Below, piece after piece: positions 1-6,837 of a stretch of DNA of 8,189 nt. This DNA comes from SIAJ01 sp036266155. Its GTDB lineage: Bacteria; Planctomycetota; Planctomycetia; Gemmatales; Gemmataceae. Each line of letters opens with the position of its first letter. Position 1 is the stretch's first letter. The translations under genes were made by a program, and so were the position numbers. Below the pieces are notes generated by a model. It was not told where the DNA came from, ran no database searches, and saw only the letters and a list, made by a program, of their open reading frames with translations. Where the stretch lies: NCBI GenBank assembly GCA_036266155.1, contig DATANR010000259.1, positions 1 to 8,189 on the forward strand, in the 5' to 3' direction.

Positions 1-1
1 C

Positions 2-739
2 GCGCGGCGCGTGCGCCGGGACACGCCGAGCCGCTTTCGCACGCGCGTCCTGACCGATGGGGTCACTCCATCGCTGCACGTGGACTACAAGAGCAGCAAG
101 ATCAAGCAGTACCCCAAAGAAGGCCGGGGCCTACGCACCGAAACGACCGTCAACAATCCGCGTGACTTCGCCATCAACCAAGGGCTGAATAATCTTCCCG
201 CGTTACGGCAGATCGGCGTCCAAGCCAACCGACGTCTGCTCGACGTCCAACGTCTCAGCCACGATGGCCTGATCGGCGAAGCTGTGTTCCGTCAGGTCAA
301 CGAGCCGGCGGTGGTTGCCGGTCAGCGGGCCAGCGCCCTGCGTTTTGCCGATCCGCTGGTGCAGGCGCTATTCAGTGCGCTCTTGGTGTTTCGTCTCTTG
401 CCTCGGGGTTTTTCCAACCGCGAACTGCGCGACTACTGGGGTCCCTTGATCGGGACAACGCCCCAGTCCATCACCCCCGGACAAATGACCTACCACCTGC
501 GACGCCTGCGTCTGCACGGTCTCATCGAGCGCGTACCGAAATCCCATCGTTACCGTGTGACCGACGGTGGTTGGCGCACGCTGCGGTTTTGCACGCGCTG
601 CTACAACCGACTGTTACGGCCCGGACTGTCGGAAGTCGTGCCGGAAGAAGCCGCATCCGACACCGATTTGCGCCGTCGCTTCGATCAATGGGACGAAGCC
701 ATCAAACGATGGCTGACCGAACAAAGGCTCGCCGCATGA
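2..739 (+). CDS. C-terminal part of a multicopy-family protein of unknown function, winged-helix-like (5' end outside window)
   Basis: The reading frame is open through the left edge (it begins at base 2), so the gene starts upstream; the GTG at 11 is probably internal. The stop is TGA at 737-739. Residues are numbered from the GTG codon. Residues 31-53 hold a basic and polar stretch (IKQYPKEGR, then RTETTVNNPRDF). Residues about 114-190 look like a winged helix: a helix SALLVFRLL, a second helix NRELRDYW, a recognition-like helix MTYHLRRLRLHGLIERV, and a wing HRYRVTDGG. The C-terminus (about 215-242) is a charged helix. From memory this matches the end of a family of roughly 400-550 residues, often multicopy and labelled hypothetical, known from planctomycetes and other bacteria. 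DNA binding is an inference from the fold. No transposase DDE triad is visible in this part, and the missing N-terminus could change the interpretation. The gene is followed by a hairpin at 752-786. Confidence 0.7.
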   Translation, partial: ARRVRRDTPSRFRTRVLTDGVTPSLHVDYKSSKIKQYPKEGRGLRTETTVNNPRDFAINQGLNNLPALRQIGVQANRRLLDVQRLSHDGLIGEAVFRQVNEPAVVAGQRASALRFADPLVQALFSALLVFRLLPRGFSNRELRDYWGPLIGTTPQSITPGQMTYHLRRLRLHGLIERVPKSHRYRVTDGGWRTLRFCTRCYNRLLRPGLSEVVPEEAASDTDLRRRFDQWDEAIKRWLTEQRLAA

Positions 740-751
740 AATTTGACTCAT

Positions 752-786
752 GCGCTAAGTGTTCTCTTGGTTAAGAACCCTAGCGC
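752..786. repeat. Imperfect hairpin just after the left-hand gene
   Basis: GCGCTA (752-757) pairs with TAGCGC (781-786), and GTTCT (761-765) pairs with AGAAC (774-778). This gives an 11-bp two-part stem with a small internal loop (AGT against CC) and an 8-base apical loop. It begins 12 bases after the TGA at 739. No T-run follows on the plus strand, so it is not a standard intrinsic terminator. It could act as a 3' mRNA stabiliser, a weak or factor-assisted terminator, or an end structure of a mobile unit. Confidence 0.5.
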
Positions 787-886
787 CAGGAACCCCCAGA
801 TTTGACCGGCCAACGACGGCGCACACGACTTTGTCGCAACGAAATGAAACAATTAATAGGGAGGGTGTGGCAAAACGGTGGCGATC

Positions 887-946
887 TTGGCGACCTTACC
901 CAAAAACCTGCGGAAAACGCACTTTTTCAAAAAGGAAGGTCGCCAA
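887..946. repeat. Perfect 11-bp inverted repeat around an A/T-tract core
   Basis: TTGGCGACCTT (887-897) and AAGGTCGCCAA (936-946) are exact reverse complements separated by 38 bases. The spacer holds a smaller near-palindrome, CTTTTT-C-AAAAAG (922-934). The structure lies about 100-160 bases beyond the stop of the large kinase on the minus strand, so it would fall in that transcript's 3' region. A 3' RNA hairpin, a protein-binding site, or a short non-autonomous element are all possible. The pairing is seen in the sequence; the role is unknown. Confidence 0.5.
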
Positions 947-1012
947 CTGCTGGTGCACAAAAACCTCGACGGACTTCGCCATTTTGGAAAAAAGCGCCAG
1001 GCGACACTCCCC

Positions 1013-1035
1013 GTATGCAATACCCCAAGTATGCA
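1013..1035. repeat. Short direct repeat GTATGCA, 16-base period
   Basis: GTATGCA occurs at 1013-1019 and 1029-1035, each preceded by a CCCC run at a slightly different distance. The pair ends 15 bases before the stop codon of the large kinase. It may be chance or a minor site; no function can be assigned. Confidence 0.3.
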
Positions 1036-1049
1036 TGGCGCGGAACAGA

Positions 1050-4000
1050 TTACTGGCCGTTCCAGACCGCCTGCCAGGCTTCGCGTTCAATCGTCGAGAG
1101 ATCGGCCGTCGAGCTGGAATCGCGGAGCGTCACGAGTACGGGATCCCGGGCATATTCGGCGGACTTCCGCAGGACTGCGAGAGCGGACTTACGCCATTCG
1201 GCTCGCGCGTCCTCGGAAACCTCAGCGGCGTCGATGCCGCGGCCGAAGCCGGCGAGGGCTGCACACACGGCTGCTTGCGGCACATACTTTGGGTCGGCGT
1301 CGGCCGCTTCTTGGTAAAAGCGGGCTGCCGCCGCATAACGCTTGGTGCGGCGGCAGACCTCGCCGACCTCAGCCCAGGCGGCCGGCGTCGACATCGTCAC
1401 CGCACCCGCGATCACTTGGGGCAACCGATCTTCGAGGGCCGCCATGCGCATTGCTCGGCGGGCCGCCGCTCGTGCCGTTTCACCCTTGGCGTTGTCGGCT
1501 GGGAATTGCTCGGCAGCTTCACGCAGGGTCGCCGCTGCCGTGCGGAACTGACCGAGCGTCAGGTAAGCATGTCCCAGTTCAGCACGCACGTCCGGTGAGG
1601 TTGGCAATGCGGCGACCGCGATCTTCAGTTCGTCGATACCCGTCTCATCGCCGAACGCGACCAGGCACCGGCCCAATTGCTGATGAATCGTCGCGTCGGC
1701 GGGCTCAAGGGCCAGCGCCTTGCGCACCGCGTCGACCGCAGTGGGATCGGCGGCCTTGAGCCGTGCCCGGCCCAGGGCGAGCTGCGCCTTCGCATCCGTC
1801 GGCCGAAGGTCGGCGATCGCCGCCAATTCCTTGGCCGCGGACTTGTGATCGTTCAGGTTCGCAAAAGTCGTCGCCAGCCGTTGATGGGTGTCGATATCTT
1901 TCGCATCAAGTTGAAGTGCCGCGCGGTAGGCGATCACCGCCGCCGGCAAGTCACCGGAGATGTGCAACATGTCGCCCAGGATGCGCTGGGCCGGGGCCGA
2001 CGTCGGCAAGTTCTTGACGGCCGTCCGAGCTTCACGCAGGGCGCCGGTGACGTCGTTGTTCACGCGCATCGCATCGACCAGCCCGATGTGATATTCGACA
2101 TTCTTGGGGTCGGCGGCCACGGCGGCACGGAATTCGGTGACGGCCTTGGATGCTTCCCATTTGCGTCGATGAATCTCGCCCAGACCGGCATGTCCGGCGG
2201 CGCCATGAGTCGGCGTCGCCGCGACGGTCGTAAACACCTTCAGGGCGGCGTCCAGATCGCCGCGCAACAACTCGGCCTTGCCGAGTGCGAGTTGAGCCGC
2301 GATGTCCTTGGGATCGAGTTCGACCACGGTCGCAAAGCTCGCTCGAGCGCTATCAGCATTGCCTTGGGCCATGAGAAGTTCGCCGAGACGCTTGTGAGCG
2401 ACCGCCGATTTCGGATCGAGCGGCACGGTAGCGCGAAGGGCCTCAACGGCCTCAGCGGTTTTGCCGGCATCAGCCAGTGCGAGACTGAGTTCCAAGTTGA
2501 TGCCGGCATTGGTCGGCCGGGCCGTTCGAGCCGCAGTCAGGTAGGTCACGGCTTCGGCAGGCTTGCCGTTGGCTCGCATGATGCCGCCGAGCATACTGTT
2601 GACGGCAAAATCCGTCGGATACTTGTGAGCCCCGGCAGTCAGTAACTGTTCAGCTTCCTTGTTGTTATCGCTCTTGATGAGGTTGTTCGCCAGAACGGCC
2701 ACGCCGATAGCCGGCATGCCGGCGTCGACGAACTGTGCTTGTGCCGTTGCGTCGCCGCTATCCATTGCGGCCAACCACGGCTCCGCGACCGGATGTCCGC
2801 TGGCCTTCAGGATCGCCGCCAGTTGATGCCGCTCGTTTTGATCGTGAGAGATCGCCAGCCAGTCGTTCAGGCCGCTGACGAGACCAGCGCCTGCCGAGCC
2901 ATTCCTCAAGCGATCTCCAATCGTGGCTGCGTCGCCATTCTGTATGTCAAAGCCATTATTTAGGAACAGTTCGCGATATTGCCCGGCGACAATACGTCTA
3001 TCAAATGCCCCTCTGGTACTTGCTAGATCGCTTCGCCGCTTGTCGAGTTCGCTGGCCAGGGCCGCGGACTGATCGGGCTTAACGACCTCAGGCACGGGCG
3101 TCGGATTCTCGACGGGTTGGGCGGCAAGCGTCTGGCGATCGTCGTCAGCGCTCGACCGACCAACGTTGTGCTTGGTGAAGTAGCCGATCCACGCGGCCAG
3201 AAGGGCGGCGACAATGACGCCGGCGACGGCCAACATGCGTGCGAGCTGCCGGGCCTTGCGCGCCAGTTTCTCGCGTGCTTCCGCTTCGCACAAGCGCGCT
3301 TCAGCAGCGAGCCGGCTCATTTCCAGTTGTCGATTGCGATCCTGCAGACCATCGAGGCACTGCGTGACCATGCCGGCCAGAGCGCTGGCGTCCGCGGGGC
3401 GCGAATCGGGGTCGACGGCCAAACAGTGCTTGGCGAGAAGGACCAACGCCTGATCAGCCCCGCAACGGTCGAGCAAGACGTAGGCGCCGAACAGCTTGCC
3501 GCCGCGTGCCTGGTCGCGCAGCGATTCCGGCGCGCCGAAGTACGGCGGTTGACCCGTGAGGATCTGGCACAAAATTGCGCCCAGAGCAAAAACGTCGCCG
3601 CGACGATCAACGCGATCGATCTCGCCGCGCGCCTGTTCAGGCGGCATGTACGGCAGAGTGCCGAAAACCTCGCCCGCCGTGGTGAAGCCCGCTCCCGGCT
3701 CGTCCGGCCCAAGAGCGCGAATCGCGGTGGCTTCGGTGGCGTACTCACCTACGGGAGTGCAGCCGTCCCCGGAAAGATACGCCGACTTCTCGACGGCTTC
3801 GAACCCGTCCGGCGTCGGTGCAACGGCATCGGCAGGGTTGAGGAACTTGGCCAGGCCCCAGTCCATGACCTGGACTTCGCCGAACTCGCCGACCATGACA
3901 TTGTCGGGCTTCAGGTCGCGGTGAATCACGCCCTGGCGATGCGCGTAAGCGACCGTCTGGCAAAGGCTTTCGAAGATCTTCAGATAGTGGGCCAGGTTGT

Positions 4001-4415
4001 CGGCCGGCGTGGTACGTTGACGCATCATCCGAGATAACGTTTGACCTTCGATCAACTTCATTGCGATAAACGGCCGAGTGTCGGACAGCGTGCCCACTTC
4101 ATAGACGGGCACGACGCCGGGATGCTGAAGCCGGCCATTGATTCGAGCCTCGGCGAGGAAGCGCCGCAAGAGGTCCGGTCGATCCATGAACCGGCTGCGC
4201 ATCACCTTGACGGCCACGGTGCGATTCAAGAGACGATCGTGCGCTCGATAGACGATGCCCATGCCGCCGCGAGCGATACGATCGTTCAAATCGTACCGGC
4301 CGGCAATCGGGCCGTTGATGGCGGATTCGGGCTCCGCGCCGTGGGGAATCGCCGGCTCAACCATCCCAGATGGGAGAGCGGGTGGTCCGGACGCGGGGAG
4401 GGGGTGCGCGATCAT
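1050..4415 (-). CDS. Transmembrane Ser/Thr protein kinase with C-terminal TPR array (1121 residues)
   Basis: A Hanks-type kinase predicted to phosphorylate Ser/Thr on partner proteins. The order is: Pro-rich tail (1-35); kinase domain (about 41-345); probable coiled coil (358-393); membrane segment (394-413, preceded by basic residues, so the kinase should be cytoplasmic); linker; about twelve contiguous 34-residue TPRs (567-972) and one more near 1009-1042; and a C-terminal tail ending in TIEREAWQAVWNG. Visible kinase motifs are the Gly loop RGGMGIV (49-55), VAVK with K70, αC E89, HRDLKPDN (165-172, D167), DWG in place of DFG (185-187), PPE in place of APE (258-260), D274 and R339. All catalytic residues are present, so it should be active. 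The segment between DWG and PPE is long (about 70 residues). The TPR part should lie outside the inner membrane and bind a protein or peptide. The start is ATG at 4413-4415 with no strong Shine-Dalgarno; the ATG at 4362-4364 is possible and would keep the whole kinase domain. The gene is divergent from the small kinase. Confidence 0.93.
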   Translation of the reverse strand: MIAHPLPASGPPALPSGMVEPAIPHGAEPESAINGPIAGRYDLNDRIARGGMGIVYRAHDRLLNRTVAVKVMRSRFMDRPDLLRRFLAEARINGRLQHPGVVPVYEVGTLSDTRPFIAMKLIEGQTLSRMMRQRTTPADNLAHYLKIFESLCQTVAYAHRQGVIHRDLKPDNVMVGEFGEVQVMDWGLAKFLNPADAVAPTPDGFEAVEKSAYLSGDGCTPVGEYATEATAIRALGPDEPGAGFTTAGEVFGTLPYMPPEQARGEIDRVDRRGDVFALGAILCQILTGQPPYFGAPESLRDQARGGKLFGAYVLLDRCGADQALVLLAKHCLAVDPDSRPADASALAGMVTQCLDGLQDRNRQLEMSRLAAEARLCEAEAREKLARKARQLARMLAVAGVIVAALLAAWIGYFTKHNVGRSSADDDRQTLAAQPVENPTPVPEVVKPDQSAALASELDKRRSDLASTRGAFDRRIVAGQYRELFLNNGFDIQNGDAATIGDRLRNGSAGAGLVSGLNDWLAISHDQNERHQLAAILKASGHPVAEPWLAAMDSGDATAQAQFVDAGMPAIGVAVLANNLIKSDNNKEAEQLLTAGAHKYPTDFAVNSMLGGIMRANGKPAEAVTYLTAARTARPTNAGINLELSLALADAGKTAEAVEALRATVPLDPKSAVAHKRLGELLMAQGNADSARASFATVVELDPKDIAAQLALGKAELLRGDLDAALKVFTTVAATPTHGAAGHAGLGEIHRRKWEASKAVTEFRAAVAADPKNVEYHIGLVDAMRVNNDVTGALREARTAVKNLPTSAPAQRILGDMLHISGDLPAAVIAYRAALQLDAKDIDTHQRLATTFANLNDHKSAAKELAAIADLRPTDAKAQLALGRARLKAADPTAVDAVRKALALEPADATIHQQLGRCLVAFGDETGIDELKIAVAALPTSPDVRAELGHAYLTLGQFRTAAATLREAAEQFPADNAKGETARAAARRAMRMAALEDRLPQVIAGAVTMSTPAAWAEVGEVCRRTKRYAAAARFYQEAADADPKYVPQAAVCAALAGFGRGIDAAEVSEDARAEWRKSALAVLRKSAEYARDPVLVTLRDSSSTADLSTIEREAWQAVWNGQ

Positions 4416-4623
4416 GGGTCCGCCTGGAGCGCGATGACGTACAACTCGGCGCTTTAGGATGGCTCACGATTGAGGGCGGGGCAAGTTTTCCGGTCAAGGT
4501 AATAGGGGTTCTGCCGAATTTATCGGTCTCAAACATTGGTGCCAACGCAGTTTTCACCTCGTCCGGCCGGCCTGTCGAAAAGTGGAATGGCAAGGTTTGC
4601 GTATCCCTCCTCGGATCCGCTCC
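4416..4623. promoter_or_regulatory. Divergent intergenic region between two kinase genes
   Basis: These 208 bases separate the start codons of two kinase genes that read away from each other, so both promoters are expected here. I could not find a -35/-10 pair with good spacing on either strand. Visible elements are weak: a CCGGCCGG palindrome (4563-4570) and a small CCGA/TCGG hairpin around 4514-4526. If the small kinase starts at the in-frame GTG at 4582, the region shortens to 166 bases. The regulatory role is inferred from gene layout only. Confidence 0.45.
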
Positions 4624-5472
4624 ATGCGCGTTCGTCCGCCCCACCTCGCGGGTTATGTCCTGGGTAGTCGACTGGGCGGCGGGCCAACCGCCGACGTCTT
4701 CGCGGCCGCCGACGAGGCCACAGGACGGGCCTGGGCCATCAAAGTCCTCCGCGACGACGCGGCGGCCGATTCCGCCAATGTCCAGCTGTTCGAGCGCGAG
4801 GCTCGTGCCGGCCTGCGCGTTCGCCATCCCCATCTCGTCCACGTTGTCCAAGCGTCCTGCGACGACGAGATTCCGCACATCGTGATGGAACTCGTTCCGG
4901 GCCGGTCGTTGCGCACGCACTTGCGCGAGGCTGGTTGGCTCAGGCCATCGCTGGTAGCCGCCGTCGGGCAACATGCGGCCGAGGCTTTGGCTGCTGTCCA
5001 CGCGGCGGGATTTGTGCACGGCGACGTCAAGCCGGACAACTTGCATGCGACGCCCGGCCAGTCGGCGACGCTTCTCGATCTCGGCTTCGCGCATCGGCCG
5101 GGCCGCGACGAACATGTCTTCGGACCGGGATTCGTACTCGGAACCGCCAATTACATTGCACCAGAGCTGTGCGACGTGCCCGGCGACGACGGCCCACCCG
5201 CGGACGTGTTCAGTTTGGGTGTGACCTTATTTGAATTGTTGACCGGCGCCGTACCGTACGCGACGGGCACGGTCCACGAAACCATGATCCGCCACCGCGA
5301 CGACCAGCCGGACAGCCTCTGGAACTGGCAAGGAAACTGGCCCCTGGGACTGGCAACGCTCGTCGACCGCATGCTAGAGCGCGACCCAGCCGATCGGCCA
5401 ACTGCCTTTGAAGTGGCAGTCGAGTTGCGTTCGCTGTTTCCACGGCAAAGCGAAGTACGTTGGGCGGGATGA
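4624..5472 (+). CDS. Minimal soluble Ser/Thr protein kinase with HGD and DLG motifs (282 residues)
   Basis: Almost the whole protein is one kinase domain, with no membrane segment, TPR or other sensor, so it should be cytoplasmic. Motifs in order: Gly loop LGGGPTADVF (17-26), where the third Gly of GxGxxG is Ala23; AIK with K40; αC E59; HGDVKPDN (132-139), with D134 as the catalytic base and Gly133 where RD kinases have Arg; DLG (152-154) in place of DFG; GTANYIAPE (173-181); D194 in PADVFSLG; and R258 in DPADRPT. Lys, Glu and both Asp residues are kept, so activity is likely. The HGD form suggests it does not need activation-loop phosphorylation in the usual way. The ATG at 4624 is chosen because the kinase fold starts shortly after it. 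An in-frame GTG at 4582 would add 14 residues, and neither start has a clear Shine-Dalgarno. The gene is divergent from the TPR kinase and convergent, 8 bases apart, with the Uma2 gene. Confidence 0.9.
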   Translation: MRVRPPHLAGYVLGSRLGGGPTADVFAAADEATGRAWAIKVLRDDAAADSANVQLFEREARAGLRVRHPHLVHVVQASCDDEIPHIVMELVPGRSLRTHLREAGWLRPSLVAAVGQHAAEALAAVHAAGFVHGDVKPDNLHATPGQSATLLDLGFAHRPGRDEHVFGPGFVLGTANYIAPELCDVPGDDGPPADVFSLGVTLFELLTGAVPYATGTVHETMIRHRDDQPDSLWNWQGNWPLGLATLVDRMLERDPADRPTAFEVAVELRSLFPRQSEVRWAG

Positions 5473-5480
5473 GGCTGAGA

Positions 5481-6098
5481 CTACGGCAACAAATCAGCGA
5501 CATTTACGATCGAACCTGCTTTTGCCAATGGTGAGACAGATTGGCTGGCAGTTACCGACGTGACATTGGCGTACGATACGCCATGCGGGCTATTAGGATC
5601 AGGTCGCGGATCGCGATGCACGATTACGAGCTTGTTGTTCAAGTCAACCACCCAGTAATCCGCGATCCCAACGGCCGCGTAGAGTTGGGCCTTGATTCCT
5701 GTGTCAATCGAGACTGACGAATCCGACACTTCAATCACGAGGAGTGCCGTCGTCGGCTGCTGCGGATAGTCGCGCGGCGAGCCCGGCACGACGGCAATGT
5801 CCGGCATCGGATCGGTAGCCTGGCTCAGCCGCAGCGCCATCTGCCCGCGAACCCAAAATCCCGGCCCAAACAGCGACGTCACGGTGGCGATGGCAAGTCC
5901 GAGCCCCGAATCATGAGGAGCGTTGGGATTGGGCATTTCCAGAATCTCGCCGTCGAGCAGGACCAGCTTCCGGTTGGCAAATTTCGGCAAGCTGTAAATG
6001 TCATGAAACTCATCGACCGTCCAGCGCTTGCGGCCGTTCGTCCAGGGACCCACGCCAAATGGCGGGGCGAATGGGCCAGTAATGGTCAACGTCGACAT
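5481..6098 (-). CDS. Uma2-family PD-(D/E)XK nuclease (DUF820), 205 residues
   Basis: This matches the Uma2 family (restriction-endonuclease-like fold), which is abundant in cyanobacteria and planctomycetes; its cellular role is not well established. Residues from the chosen ATG: WTVDEFHDIY (26-35); an early LLDGEILEMP (47-56) with E51; PDIAVV (99-104) with D100; VIEVSDSS (121-128) with E123; and IKAQLYAAVGIADYWVVDL (135-153) with K136. D100, E123 and K136 form the expected metal-binding and catalytic set, so the nuclease centre looks intact. The length is normal for the family. The frame is open upstream to 6185, but the ATG at 6096-6098 has a clear Shine-Dalgarno, and an upstream start would overlap the preceding gene, so 6098 is preferred. 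The stop is TAG. It is third in a same-strand cluster after rarA and a gene of unknown function, 40 bases downstream of the latter. DNA cleavage is a family-based inference. Confidence 0.9.
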   Translation of the reverse strand: MSTLTITGPFAPPFGVGPWTNGRKRWTVDEFHDIYSLPKFANRKLVLLDGEILEMPNPNAPHDSGLGLAIATVTSLFGPGFWVRGQMALRLSQATDPMPDIAVVPGSPRDYPQQPTTALLVIEVSDSSVSIDTGIKAQLYAAVGIADYWVVDLNNKLVIVHRDPRPDPNSPHGVSYANVTSVTASQSVSPLAKAGSIVNVADLLP

Positions 6099-6103
6099 GC
6101 TTT

Positions 6104-6110
6104 CTCCCTT
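6104..6110 (-). promoter_or_regulatory. Ribosome binding site of the Uma2-family gene
   Basis: On the minus strand AAGGGAG lies 5 bases before the ATG at 6098. It decides the start of the nuclease gene against the longer open frame reaching 6185. Confidence 0.7.
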
Positions 6111-6138
6111 CCACAATTGTAGCGACGGCTCAGTGCGA

Positions 6139-6837
6139 TTATTCCTTCCCCAACACCAAATCCACGACCCAGCACCCACGCACATGCGGCCCCTCGCCGC
6201 GGCAGTGACTTAGCACCTGCTCGTCGTCACAGCCGGCGTCCATCAACGCATCGGCCAGGATCGGCATCCGCTCAAACGCCCGGTCCTCGTAGATGCCGCG
6301 AGCCACGCCGACGCTGTCCGACGTTCGCCAACGCGGGTCAAATGCGACCGGGCGGAAGGGGTTGCCGAAGATGTCGCGCAACATTTGGGCGAATCGCGGC
6401 CTTTCTGCGTGTCGGCGTCCTCGCCAAACTTCCGCGACCTCTGGCTTGAAGCGATCCGAATAGTCTCCAGCCCGAAGCTGAAGGACAAGCGATGTGACCT
6501 GAAGCGCGGCGTCCCAAAGCCGCTTGTGCGTTGCGAGCATTGTGTCTATCAATACTTGTTGACTGCTCCTCGAAGTTCTTTGACTCGAAAGTAGTCGCTT
6601 TTGCGATTCGCGCACGAGATTCAACTCGTCAAGTGACAAGTGCCCGTCAGCGTATTTTTCAGCGACGACCAGATGGTATGGAATCTCCCGCTCCTGCAAA
6701 TTGGTAAGCAGATCGCGCCAGCACCCGCATAGATAGAGCCGTAATCGTCGTATCGGTATCTTTGGAGAACTTTCTCGCTTCAGGAACACGATGAGTTCGT
6801 GCGGAAGGCGTGAATTCAGCCACTCCTCCTCCGTCAT
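6139..6837 (-). CDS. Planctomycete family protein of unknown function (232 residues)
   Basis: I recognise the ends of this protein as those of an uncharacterised family common in Gemmata-like planctomycetes, but know of no established function. The N-terminus MTEEEWLNS (1-9) is followed by a basic strand-like RLRLYLCGCW (31-40), where relatives usually have a Cys-rich FACACCRR-like motif. The middle (about 45-145) is helical, polar and variable. The conserved C-terminal part runs LRDIFGNPFRPV (153-164), RAFERMPILADALMDAGC (186-203), then HCRGEGPHVRGCW (211-223) and the terminal VLGKE. There is no signal peptide or membrane segment, so it should be cytoplasmic. C37, C39, C203, H211, C212, H218 and C222 could bind metal, which is speculative. 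The start is fixed by a strong Shine-Dalgarno (GGAGGT) and by an ATGA overlap with the rarA stop; an in-frame ATG 12 codons upstream is less likely. It is probably translationally coupled to rarA. Confidence 0.85.
   Translation of the reverse strand: MTEEEWLNSRLPHELIVFLKRESSPKIPIRRLRLYLCGCWRDLLTNLQEREIPYHLVVAEKYADGHLSLDELNLVRESQKRLLSSQRTSRSSQQVLIDTMLATHKRLWDAALQVTSLVLQLRAGDYSDRFKPEVAEVWRGRRHAERPRFAQMLRDIFGNPFRPVAFDPRWRTSDSVGVARGIYEDRAFERMPILADALMDAGCDDEQVLSHCRGEGPHVRGCWVVDLVLGKE

Larger units (their letters stand above)
740..1049. other. Non-coding intergenic stretch with repeats
   Basis: About 310 bases lie between the stop of the left-hand gene and the stop of the large kinase, which reads towards it from the right. 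The stretch therefore receives transcripts from both sides. I found no convincing gene: several frames are open across parts of it, but none matches a family I know. It holds an imperfect hairpin (752-786), two copies of ATTTGAC (741-747 and 800-806), an 11-bp perfect inverted repeat (887-897 and 936-946) and a short direct repeat (1013-1019 and 1029-1035). The middle is rich in A and T runs (902-906, 923-927, 929-933, 959-963, 988-993), unlike the GC-rich flanking genes. Confidence 0.7.

Noticed and set aside
752..786. Intrinsic terminator for the left-hand gene
   Set aside because: The hairpin has an internal loop and a moderate stem, and no T-run follows it on the plus strand.
988..1005. 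Intrinsic terminator of the large kinase on the minus strand, from the T6 run at 993-988
   Set aside because: Only about three base pairs (CGC/GCG) can form just before the T-run, too weak to call.
759..1759. Several overlapping plus-strand frames crossing the intergenic stretch, including a lysine-rich one from 878
   Set aside because: All three frames are open over part of this stretch, most of their length is antisense to the kinase, and none resembles a known protein. A decayed gene fragment at 880-1040 cannot be excluded but is not supported.
1677..2645. A 322-codon plus-strand frame opposite the TPR array
   Set aside because: It is a shadow of the kinase gene. The regular TPR pattern on the minus strand proves which frame is coding.
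3117..4037. A 306-codon plus-strand frame opposite the kinase domain
   Set aside because: The minus strand carries all kinase motifs in order; the plus-strand translation shows no recognisable domain.
4470..4503. A sigma-70-like promoter for the small kinase (TTGAGG at 4470 with GGTAAT near 4498)
   Set aside because: The spacing is about 22 bases and the -10 match is poor.
4357..5115. A 252-codon minus-strand frame across the divergent region and the small kinase
   Set aside because: It overlaps both kinase genes antisense or out of frame, and its translation has no recognisable motifs.
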